A stretch of DNA of 64,000 bases from Pestalotiopsis fici W106-1 (lineage: Eukaryota; Ascomycota; Sordariomycetes; Amphisphaeriales; Sporocadaceae): contig NW_006917093.1 in the NCBI RefSeq assembly GCF_000516985.1, forward strand, positions 1,302,001-1,366,000, given 5' to 3'. A program made the translations under genes and the position numbers. The notes under the pieces were generated by a model. The model was not told the DNA's origin, searched no databases, and was given only the letters and a program-made list of their open reading frames with translations. Shown here in pieces: positions 46,521 to 57,306 of this stretch (positions are counted from its first letter, which is position 1; every line of letters starts with the position of its first letter).

Positions 46521-47848
46521 CAGGACTGTCTGGCTCTGGTTGGACCACTGCTGAGACCGGGACGATGACGCTATCAAGCTTCTTGGGGTGTGCCTGTCTG
46601 AGAAGTGGGACGAAGGCCGTCTTAAATCAATATTTAGAACTGACAGGAACAGTCGTCGAGTTTGTCTAATCAGACTCACCACCCTTTTGCCCCCATGGCC
46701 CTTCATCATGATGCCCTATGGGACCTCCATGCAGCCTTTTCTGAGGATGTACCGGTATGGTCATCCTGCACATCCTCTCGTAAGACGCGCAACTCTGCTG
46801 GCATCCCTCCTTCTGACGATATGCCTGCTTCTGGGGGCCGCAGGGGGCCAGCCGCCGTGCAAGATTGGTGGAAGTGAGGCCCCTTGACCCAACTGCTAGT
46901 ACCTGGCCTGGTCCGCACTCTGAATATATCGACTGCGGCGGCTCACGAGGGGTGTGTAGGGCTCAGTGGTTCAACCCAGCAAACGAGCAAGTTCAGCACT
47001 TCACGGCAGCACTAGCGAGATGTCAACACCAATATTACGACCCACATTGCCATCGTTTGGAGGATTGCGACTGGCGATCTCTGCATCCGTGGCGTGCTTA
47101 CATCATATAGTGTAGTCTTTGATCCAATACGGACTGGGGGTGTTTGAATTGAAGTTTGCTGTGTGGTGCGCCAAACAGACCGACTGCCAGTGGACTCGTG
47201 CCGGCATTCACTCGGAAGTAATGTACAGCGTGGCCAGACGTACATACATGAGGTACATGTGCAGGACAGATACGTACGGTATTTGCAAGCCGGACAAGGT
47301 TTAGCAAGCCCAGGTAGAACGAAGGGGAAGAAAAAGAAATTGTCGTTGGTTGTACAATCCCGGAAGTCGGGCACCTGGCAGCGCGACAGGACAAAAGAGG
47401 ATAAGACAAAAAAGACGAGATCACTCACTTACTCAGTTGCAGGGTTGCACTTTTTGGCGCGCTTACCGTTGCGGCTGACCTGGAGCCCTGTAACACTGCA
47501 AGGGAGCACGCCATTATGGTTGCCTTTCCCGTCATGGGCATATGCCGGCTTTAATGCCAAGATTATCTAGCTTAGGTATTTGCCTGCAATATCTACTCAA
47601 CATTGGGTCTCTTGGCCCCAGAATATCATTCCACCCTGATATTGTTGGTTAATATGTACATCTTGGGCTCTGTGCTGACTATGTATCTGTGCATCATGTA
47701 TTATAATAAATATTTGGGCCATGGATCCAGGTGATTCGTATATGTAGGCAGCAGTGCCGCATCCCAGGTAGGTTAGTCTATTATATTCTCCTCCCAAGTG
47801 GCAACGTGGAGACGGAAGAAGAGGAGGGTTGCAACAATCATCTGCACG

Positions 47849-47877
47849 TGTATGTGTGTGTGTGTGTTTGTGTGTGC
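47849..47877. repeat. (TG)n microsatellite
   Basis: A run of TG dinucleotides with one TTTG interruption, in an intergenic region. Confidence 0.9.
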
Positions 47878-48531
47878 GTCCGAGCCTGAACAGTCTTTCC
47901 GGTCTTTGCGGCATCCCTATCCTGCATTTCAATCTATCTGGACTCTTTGGATCTTGACCCGAACGGATGAAACAAAAAGCAAGTTGAATATCTTCCGAAA
48001 ACTGTAAGCAAGGGTCCCTTTCTACTGCTACTTCTCGGATGGGTAGACCCGCGCCGAGCCTTTCTTGTCTTGGGGGGGTTGATGGGATGTCGCCCTACGC
48101 AAATTAAATTTATTGATCCCATATATAGGCATTTGCATTCAATCTAGTACCAACCCCAAATAAATTCATCTTACTTACTATGAGCGTCATGCAGGAACAG
48201 ATTCCTGTCGCTCGGCGCATCTTCATTTCCAATATTTCACAGTAAGGCGGAATGCTACCGGGGGGTTGGAGATGGAAAATCAAATTATTCAAACTATTCA
48301 AACTTTGAAATTCATATTCTGTCATTTTTCCACTTAGCACACCAAGTGACATTGCACGAATTTTGCTTTTTTGGGTGCATCATATGACCAACTATTACTC
48401 GTCGAGGCCAGAAGACAGAACCCCATTATACGCGCTGGTTGAAAGGACCCGAACCCGTCTCCGCAGTGTCATCTCAGTCATCTCGTCTTCCATGCGGAGT
48501 CTCGCGCAATCCGAACAAAGCACACTTACCC

Positions 48532-48564
48532 TCACACACACACACACTCACACTCACACTCACT
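48532..48564. repeat. (CA)n microsatellite with CACTCA variants
   Basis: A run of CA dinucleotides ending in three CACTCA-type units. Confidence 0.9.
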
Positions 48565-49821
48565 GCTAGGTATTATCCCTCTCTTTCGTTCCCGGCTAAA
48601 ATGGCGTAACCATCCTTGCCCCCCGGACGAGAGGCAGTGATTATGCACGCAATACGCAAGTGATGAGAAACCTTTTAGAATTTCGTGCATTAGCAAATCT
48701 CTGGCTGGTAGGGCCATTGGTGGACCTCAGCCACCCGCCACGCCCGAATCGTTGATTATTTTTTGCTGGTTCGCGGTCCTTGTTTGGCGTCACCTGCGTT
48801 GGGCGATGATTGCGCACTCCGGGAAATGGACTCCGGCAGTTGGGGTTTGTTGTAATGTACTCGAGTGTGTGCGGGTCTTGGCACCCACTTGGGTGTAAAA
48901 ACCAACCAAGGAGAGAAAAGGTCCCCTGAGGTTATTCGCACCTATGCGTTGGGCAAGAATTTGGCCGAGCGGGAAACTCTAGTGCTGATGGGATTTCCGG
49001 TCCACTTGTAATTGCGGACGGGCATGCCAAGACTTGCACACCATCTTGTCGGATCACGGGGATTTGAATCCTGTCTTTTCCTGTTAGTTGATAGGTTCTG
49101 CATAGTTATGTGCGGCATCTTTGTAATCCATCGCATCATTTGTGCCCTTTGAGTAATCAATTCGTATAAATGAAAAATACTACCTCAGTTTCTTTCGGCC
49201 ACGCGCCCCAAGTCACAAAACAGGGGGTGAAAACCGGGAAAACAAAACTTGTCAGAGTTGAGCAAACGAATTCTGATCGAGCACGTCAACTCGGGTGGCC
49301 GTGGCAGGTGACGATGGCCGACATTTGGAGGCACACGATCATCTTTTCTCCAAGAAACGGTGGAGAAATGCAGCGGCCTGACTGGCTTGGAGATGACCAA
49401 TTACCGCCATAAGAGAATCCAGGAATATTCATTGGTCCTACCCGGAACCGAGCAATTTTGTTGCAACAATCATGGAAACTTTGGTTTTCATTTCTCTGGC
49501 ACAGCCTACAAGCTCATCAGACTCGACGAGCTCGCGTCAGATGAGTATATGACATGGTTCGCGGACTAACAAGCGGGTGTAATTGTCAGACCGAGCAGAA
49601 GAATGCTGACCGAACGCCAGAAAGAGTCGCAAGAGGCGAAAGCTGCTTACTTTCTCCTTTTCCAACCCCACTATGACTGTGTTTCTCCTTAAATGCATGC
49701 TAGTTTGTTGTTCAGCGTCGACCCAGAACGTGAGCTTTTACAGAACGGGTGGAAATGGAGAAATTTTCAGATCATATCTTCAGCCCCATTGAACCTCGGT
49801 TCATGACCAAGCAGCGGAGAA

Positions 49822-51591
49822 TCACGAGCATGTAAATGATGCCCGGTCATTCGGGTCAGCGCCAATATAGGTAAGGACTTTCGGGTAAAGACACAGATCG
49901 ATTGAGCGCGTCGCTGAAGTGTTCGTGGGCCCAACTGCAGGGCCAGTCGCCGGCAGCGTCTGGGGGACTGTGCCATTCTCAACCCACGCCCGGAGCACAT
50001 CAAACACCGTACCGCTTGGGTCGAGACCTGGACCGCCTCCACAGTGACCGACCCCGGGAGCCAGGAAGAATCGGTAGTAGTCGTTGAAGGTATCTCCATT
50101 GAAGGCGAGAGCCCGTTCGTAGTAGTCAATTGTTCCATTTGGTGGGATGAGTTGGTCTTTAGTTCCATGCCTAGACGAAAATCAGCGTACTGCTGCGTAA
50201 CAATCGGGTCGACTGGAGGGAGGCTCCAGCGGAAGGAGACAATGGCACCTACCACGTAAGTAATTTGGTACCAGCTTTCTTCATATCGGTCAGGTCTGGG
50301 TCATCTGTGCCAATGACTGAAGTATATTCATTGACAGACTGTCGGTAGAAGCGGTCCAACTGTTCGTGGGTAAGGGTGGCGGTGTCGAAGGATGCATTTC
50401 GAGCGAGAAAAACTTGTAACCTGTTTGATAATCGGGTATCAGTACTGCTTGAATTGGACACAATGGGATTATGGAATATAATACCAATCTAGTCCAATCT
50501 GCCATGGGACTACAGTGCAGTTGTCCACTGTCGTGCAATTTGTCGACAATAGAAATTCCAGGGCTGCGTCTGGACTCAGACCATACCACTGAAAGTCACC
50601 GTCGACTGTCCGAGGGCCTTGCCAAATTGCATTTGCAAGCTCAGCAATATCGTCAGTTATGGTCACAGTCCCCGCTGGAAGAGTACAATTGACCACCTGG
50701 CCAACTAATGACCTGGCATCGAATTTGCATTGTCCGGGATATGCTATGACGGAGTCCTTTACGCCATCCAACTCGTCGCAGGCCGCAGTCGCAGCCTGAG
50801 TGATTGCCTGGAGAACGCATGAGGGGGGACGTACGCCTATTGGAGTCTCAGCAGCTAGACAAGTACAAGTGTATTCACTCACGATCCCTACCAAGTTCCT
50901 GTGCTTCAAAATCGGACCAAACCTGCTGTATCATGAAGCGTTCCCAGTTGATCGCAGGGGCTCCAGCAACAATTCCATCAAACTGGTCTGGATACTTTTG
51001 AGCCATGGCATGACCTTGTCTACCACCCGTCGAGCAACCATTCCAGTACGAGTACTTTGGATCTTCGCCATAGTAGATCTCGGTAGCAAGTTTGCCCAAA
51101 GCCGCCGCCTCAATGATCGCTACGCTGGAAAAATCCCAAAGCGCGGGCCAATTCGTGTTACCTGGGCTCACCAGGCCCCAGTCTGCTTGGCTCTGGGCAG
51201 CAGTATGACCGCCATCCGTTGACGATGACGAGTAACCCGCCGCGACGGGAGAAAGGATTGTGCTCTCACTCCCGGCGGTCCAGCCTCCACCGCCGACCAT
51301 TTGGAAACGCGAGTTCCAATTCGCCGCATCCAAGGGCAGCCCGATCCAAGTGTTGACAACGTCGTTTTGACCAGGGTGGGTGTACTCAATGGCAATCTTG
51401 CAGAGACTCACGCTTGTAGTGCCGGTCGTGACATTCTGCAGAGCGGTCACATTGAATGCCTGAATCTCGATGTTGTCGAGCGTAAGTGACTCGAAAGTGC
51501 TAGCATCACAGCTTGTACTAGTGGCAATGGCTGTATTTAGGAGTGCCGAAAAGCCAACCATTGCCGCCTGAATCGGGTGCATCATCATCAT
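49822..51591 (-). CDS. Secreted tannase/feruloyl-esterase family protein (2), four exons
   Basis: ATG at 51591, the first of four consecutive ATGs, followed by a signal peptide (HPIQAAMVGFSALLNTAIA). Four exons join in frame across introns near 50891-50850, 50490-50430 and 50255-50175. Motifs: the nucleophile in WNGCSTGGRQGHAMAQ, DGIVAGAPAINW, HGTKDQLIPP with the probable catalytic Asp, and GVGHCGGGPGLDPSG with the catalytic His and adjacent Cys. The protein ends ...ASFTCS. This is the same family as esterase 1 but only distantly similar in text, and the intron pattern differs. They are therefore not a recent tandem copy. Extracellular breakdown of plant phenolic esters is the family role. 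Confidence 0.92.
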
Positions 51592-52678
51592 GACGGCCTT
51601 GAAGTCGAGGGAATTCGTTGTCTCAGCAGCTGCACGACACAACGTGAAGGCCTGGCCATCATGGAAAAATGCCTAGTCTTATATCGTGATCAAGCAGAAT
51701 TTGGAGGCGGTAGGTAGAGTCCAGGATAAAGTGCCGGAAAAAGGTTGCCAAGTTGCAGCATGGTTGGCACTGCTTATTATGATCCTTTAATGGAGCTCAT
51801 TGGAAATGCAGGCGAAGATCCGCATCATTACGTAGACACAACATGAAGAATCCCGACGAGCCAGACCAAAGTAGGCAGCCCGGAACGAAAAAATGTCAAT
51901 ACCGTCTTAATATAGTACTACCTGGTCTGTGCTCCGGCAAACTTTTGACGGCACTCGGCCCCGCATTGGTTGATGAATCGGGGTAAATATTAATAAGACT
52001 AGCGCTCCGGAGGCTTGATCATAGATATCTTAAATGAGGGTCTGAGGACTTATATGATTAATCCAAGTGATGAGCTATGTTTGCTTCTACAACCTCGTTT
52101 TCCTCGGATCTCGTGTCTCATCGGCCGCTTTTGCTACTTGTCGAGAGCCGGGCCAAACATGTCAGCTCCTCAGCCAAGGCTAAGGAAACTAACTACTTTA
52201 TATTGAAATCCTGCCAAAGTATCAACTATACAGATACCATGTCAACATGAAAGGAAATCCTCCTGGAACTTTCGATTAAACTCGCTATCTTTCTATTATA
52301 ATTATTTGCCAAAGCACCTGTGTCGGACATATCTGAAGTTGCAAAGGCTGGATGTAGACTGAAAAGAAGTATCCGATACGCGACGAGCTTGTAAGGAAAG
52401 AGAAACAGTCTGCTTGTTAATTAGAAGAAGAAGAAGAAGAAGAAGTCTTCGGGTCTGTCGGCTTGCAGAGACGGGTTGAAGACAGGCAACATGCGTCAAG
52501 GTCTTCGACTTTGGAGAAGGGGGTACTTCGGACAGTCACTCCCTGACACGTTAAACAGGCAAAGAATTGATCACCAATGCCAGAGACCGCACCAACCTTT
52601 TGATTCAAGGCCTAATCTTGAACAATCTTTCGTGCTCTGTAAGCACCAACGCCCTCTTGTGGAACACTATGGATCGTT
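51592..52678. other. Intergenic with (GAA)n; no gene seen
   Basis: About 1.1 kb; contains a (GAA)7-like run at 52424-52444. No coding frame of interest. Confidence 0.5.
52424..52444. repeat. (GAA)n microsatellite
   Basis: Uninterrupted GAA trinucleotide run in intergenic DNA. Confidence 0.9.
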
Positions 52679-52972
52679 CTAACATGTATAACTACACAGA
52701 ACATTGAGAATATACATCGATGCGAATACTGGTCTATACGTGGCCAAAACCCCGACATCTGAATTTCCAAAATGTATTTGAGTAAGCCTACCTAAGGGAT
52801 GGGCACCCACAGAAGAACAATAGCTTTGACATGTAGCATACGTGGCGACACCGAATCCTGTAATCCAAAGTGTAATGGCAGCACATTTTGCTTGACAGAC
52901 TGCAAATGATACAGGACCAGCAGCGACACCATTGACAACTAGAACGGCCATGAATGCATTGCGGATATGCAT
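52679..52972 (-). CDS. Small secreted-type Cys-containing protein (97 aa)
   Basis: From the ATG at 52972: MHIRNAFMAVLVVNGVAAGP is a short signal peptide. SFAVCQAKCAAITLWITGFG follows, then CQSYCSSVGAHP. The paired C-x3-C spacings recall the small fungal secreted/zygote-protein-like family (AGP...CQ..C...C...C). Its usual middle block is shortened here. The last third (PVFASMYILNVLCSYTC) is atypical and may reflect a lost stop or an unrecognised 3' splice. It could be a small effector-like or cell-surface protein; no function is known. Confidence 0.5.
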   Translation of the reverse strand: MHIRNAFMAVLVVNGVAAGPVSFAVCQAKCAAITLWITGFGVATYATCQSYCSSVGAHPLGRLTQIHFGNSDVGVLATYRPVFASMYILNVLCSYTC

Positions 52973-54657
52973 TTTGAATGCTAAGATGGAGGACTTATAT
53001 ATTTGCCAATAGTAGTTCGGCAATTCGAGCAAGAATAAAGAGATTATTAACTCAGTTTCCCTGTGCTTGGAGGAACCTCCATCTTTTGCAGGCAAGCTGC
53101 TCACCCAAGAAGGAGGGAATGAATAATAATAATAATAATAATAATAGAGTTACGGGACGTTATCAGAATCACGAATCAGGTTTCCGAGGACAATCCGCAT
53201 CCTGTCGACCCAGATAAGACCAAATTTCGTTGCGACAAGAAAACGCCTTTGTTTTATGTGTTACATTGAGTTCGTAGCAAAGATAGAATCAGCTTCATTG
53301 GTAGAGCATGGCGAACAGTATTGTCAAGGTGATGGATGGGGGCATTTGTAATTATCATGACAGTTGAGCAGCCATGCATCATTGTATGGCAGTCTCATTC
53401 TATGATCGCATATGGAAGTCACATGACATGAATGAGAAAAAAGACTTAAATAGACAGCTCTACAAAAGGCCAAGAATCTATTGAGAGTTGTTGGAAACCC
53501 TAGCTGAGGCATTGATCTGCAAAAGAAAATAGTATTCCGTAATCGTGGTTGCAGATCAAAGTGAAAGCAATCCCGCCAACGCTAGCGGACCATCCTTGTT
53601 AATTCATGGTCGCCCGGCACTACCCAATTTCAAGGTCATCAGTATACCTACTCGCGCTCGAGGGGACGATCAATCATTCGCCAACGACGAGACCTATTTT
53701 TGCATGTTTCCAAGAGCACAAGAATGCTTCAATGATGTCCTTTGCAAAAGGCACCGGTTCTGAAATTTGGCTGAATACCGTGTCTAATTCGAATTCCAAG
53801 AGACTGCACAGAGGTCTGTATGGAGCTAGAATGACGCATTACTTATTGGGCACAGTCCATTGGTTGCAGAAACCCAATTCAATCCACCAGTCGTTATCCC
53901 AGTTAAAGACTGTCCATGGGAGAGTAATTCCTGATGATATGGAACTTGACATATAAAGACATGCTTGTATCCTCTATGATCTCAATTTTTCTTAATAAAT
54001 CATAACCAGTCACAATTGTTCAAATGGCTGAATGTCCCCTCTGCGATCGCGTCCTTCAGTAGTCACCCCGCTAATTGTGGCGGATGTTAGTGGCTCAGAA
54101 CACCCCCGGGAGCAACCGAAAACGCGCCGCGGTGCATGTGCAAAGAAGTGGTGGTGATTAGCTCGTGTCCTGCCAGGTTTTTCTTGCAGAGCTAGCATGG
54201 CACGCATTGATGGCAAGCATGGCTGGTACCCATGTACTTTACACAAAAAGTCGCGTCTCTGCAGGTCCCAAAACCGCGTCTCGCCCATAAACACCCACTT
54301 ACACACCGTGTACCTATGAAAGTATTGATTTCCTCCACCAGCCCGCCCACCTGCACTAACAGAAACCTTCCACATCCTTGGGACCAACGAGACATTGAAA
54401 GCTGATTGTGTATTATTTACTTTCTGTATCCATTGCCTTGTCATATATACCCTCTTGATCACCATACCAACATCTCCGACCTTGATCATAGCATCGCGTT
54501 TGCCAGACAATCAAACGAAAACGCGTCTTATAGGTTATTACAAGTGCTCATCGAAGATCCCGCGCACCCAAAGCCCAAGCAGCAACCCCCCAGAAGAAGA
54601 TCTCCATGTATTGCTTCTTGTAGGCCTTAGGCGACGCGTCTGGATACATCTTGAATC
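52973..54657. other. Intergenic, no supported gene
   Basis: About 1.7 kb with an (AAT)n run at 53119-53146. A 166-codon minus-strand frame at 54010-54510 lies against the CDC45 promoter and has no domain character. Confidence 0.5.
53119..53146. repeat. (AAT)n microsatellite
   Basis: About eight to nine AAT/ATA units in intergenic DNA. Confidence 0.9.
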
Positions 54658-57306
54658 ATGTATCTGCCACGCGAGTTGATCTCAAAACTCTACGTCCACC
54701 TCCAAAAGACGAGGCATCCACTGTCGCCGCCAGTCCTCATCCTTGCCGCCCTCGAGCCCGACGCCCTCTGCGCCTGTCGCATCCTCACTCGCCTACTCAA
54801 GCACGACTACATACCGCACAAGATCCACCCCGTGGCTGGCTATGGCGACCTCGAACGAGCTGGGCAGGAGCTTGTTGCCCCAATGATGGAGACGCGTGGC
54901 GGCAGTGGTGGTGTCGTCGTGTGTCTAGGCGTCGGCGGTATGGTTGACATGGGAACTATCCTGGGGCTCGAAGTCGAGGACGGCGAAGAGTCGAGCTTTG
55001 GTGGTGTCGAAGTATGGGTGTTTGACTCGCACCGCCCCTGGAATCTGAGCAACGTCTTTGGAGGATACCCGCTCGAGGCCGAGGCAGAGGGCGCGTCGAG
55101 CTATCAGGCTCGCGCTCCAGAAGGCGTGACGGCAGGGCGCATAAGTCGGACGTATAAGCCTGGAAAGGGAGGCATCATAGTATTTGACGACGGCGATATT
55201 GTCGAGGGCTTAACCGCGGAACGCAACGCTTACCTTGCACTGGTGGATATGCCCGATATTGACGAAGAAGAAGGCGACCTCTACGGCGACAGCGACGATG
55301 AGTCGGAAGGGGAAGAGGAGAGACGGGAAGAGCCAACCCTCCCAAAACCAGGTCAAAAGAGAAAGTCGTGGTCGGATCGAGACGAGAGTAGTGACGAAGA
55401 AGACGATCGGCCCAGGCAAAGAAGGCGGAGTAATTCTGTAAGCTTGTTCACAAAGCATGACAAACATCATAGATGCTAACAACCATTTTCGTCAACACCA
55501 ATTCCAGACTCACCGCGCCGCCCAGCGCAACGAGGTCTACTGTCTCTACGCGACCCAGAGATCATCAGGTCGGACGACGCCGAAGATCCTCCCTCAGCAG
55601 CACAACCTCCAACCGGTCAATCAGCGCGTTCCTTGCGGCGGAAACTGCTGCGAATGAAGATAGAGCACGAAACGACATTACGAAAATATTACCGCATGGG
55701 CGCTTCGTATTCTGAACCTGTCTCCGCCATGATTTATTCGTTGGCATCAGAGCTCGGTCGAGAAGACAATGACCTCTTGTGGCTCACCATAGTCGGCGTT
55801 ACATCCATGGAACTCTACGGTCGGTCATCTGGAGGCCTTGCTGTTTCCGTTCGAGGTTCCGAAACCACGCCGGCCGCTGGGTGGATGGGTGTCCGTGGCG
55901 CAAGGATACGACAGTTGTTGCGTGACGAAGTACGGCGTCTCAATCCTCCAGAGCTTGCATCGCAGACAGGCCGAGTCTCCCCATCAGAGAGTGCAGGCAT
56001 AATACCCACAACTGCCCGTAGTCCTGAAGATACCTCGATCAGACTATCGCCCGAACCGAGATTCCTGCTAATCAGGCACTGGTCTCTCTACGACAGCATG
56101 CTTCATTCTCCCTATCTGTTTTCAAAACTCCGCATCTGGCACGAGAGTGGCCTCAAACGATTACATAAGTTGCTGGCAAAAATGGGCGTGAGCTTGGTTC
56201 AATGCAAGCAGAGCTATACACACATGGACATGATGCTTAAAAAGGAGCTGCGCACTAAACTGCTCAAATACGCCTCTCTATACAACCTCGATGATATGGT
56301 ACCTCCTGCAGAAACGGACGGCCGCGATCGCGCTGGTGCCAAAGACGGTTGGGGGTTTGTACGTAGCTGGGGTTGGCGTGCTACACTCTCTGCCCAAGAC
56401 GTGGGAGTCGTGATTGGTGCCATTCTTGAAGTCGGTCGCAACGCACCCTCAGTGGATGGTGAACATGGCCAGTTATTCTCGTCGCAAATCCTCGATGCAG
56501 CCGACGATGACGCCCAGGGAGAGGCGGAAGAATGGGTTTCCCGATTCTGGGAAGCCTACGATGCCTTGGAAAACATTGACGCTCTGAAGGCCAGCGTTCC
56601 AACAGCACAGTACTTGCATCGGGCAATATTCCGCACTGGCACTAGTCTCATCGGCAAGAAGCAAATCAAACATCTCAACGCATTTCGCATGTGCGTCATC
56701 AAGGACGGGCCCGATGTACCTTTATTTACGCACCCAGCAGCGCTCACAAAACTGGCGCTGTGGATTGGAGAGGCATTGGCAGAGCAGGAGCGTGATGACA
56801 AGGGAAGACTAAGCCATGGTGGTCGAGGCACGCCTCTGGTTGTCGCCAGCTTGAATGAGAAGAGAGGCGTGTACGTTGTGGTAGGCACCGGAGGCGGTGG
56901 AGGCCCTGACTTGGCCTTTCTGGACCGGGAGGAGGCAAAAGAGAAGGCTGCCAAGAGGGAGGAGAAGCAAAAGGAGAGGGAAGCTCGGCGGAAGATTAGA
57001 GAGGAGAAGAAGGCAGCAAAGAGAGCCCAGCGCAGTGAAGACGATGACGATGAAGAAGAAGATGACGAGACAGAGTCTGAGGCGAGCGACTCTGACTCTG
57101 ATTCGGAGGATGAAGATGAGGAGTTGGAGGAGCGCAAGAAAAAGGGTTACGGACTGAACAAGTTTGGCAGCGCATTTCAAGATGTTATCACGGAGACCAA
57201 TGCCCGGGTACGCATCGATAGCTTCGAGCACTGCGTGGTGGAAGTGCGGAAAGATGATCTTCAAGGGTTCTTGGAAAGTCTCAGCGCAAAGGCTGTCGTT
57301 GGCTAG
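54658..57306 (+). CDS. CDC45: DNA replication initiation factor Cdc45
   Basis: Two exons (54658-55429 and 55508-57306; a 78-bp intron with donor GTAATT) give ~856 residues, the usual length in filamentous ascomycetes. The N-terminus MYLPRELISKLYVHLQK and VFDSHRPWNLSNVFG (DHH-like core of Cdc45) are diagnostic. The middle carries RRKLLRMKIEHETTLRKYYR and GREDNDLLWLTIVGVTSMELYGR. An acidic linker (~200-230) is followed by a Lys-rich/acidic insertion near residues 735-785, and the C-terminus holds DVITETNARVRIDSFEHCVVEV. Cdc45 binds Mcm2-7 and GINS to form the CMG helicase in the nucleus. This is a conserved single-copy gene, so the right end of the window is core genome. Confidence 0.96.

Larger units (their letters stand above)
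46521..49821. other. 3.3-kb stretch without a recognisable gene, two microsatellites
   Basis: Short frames only. Contains (TG)n at 47849-47877 and (CA)n at 48532-48564. The second copy is complementary to the first and could pair with it. Includes the promoter of esterase 1 and the 3' flank of esterase 2. A degenerate tRNA-like string at 49040-49075 is not supported (see rejected). Confidence 0.5.

Noticed and set aside
49040..49075. tRNA-like T-arm string (GGATTCAAATCC on the minus strand)
   Set aside because: No matching acceptor stem, D-arm or anticodon arm could be folded around it.
54010..54510. 166-codon minus-strand frame upstream of CDC45
   Set aside because: No domain character, and it overlaps the expected CDC45 promoter.
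56556..57137. Ser-rich antisense frame
   Set aside because: Complement of the acidic insertion of Cdc45; composition artefact.
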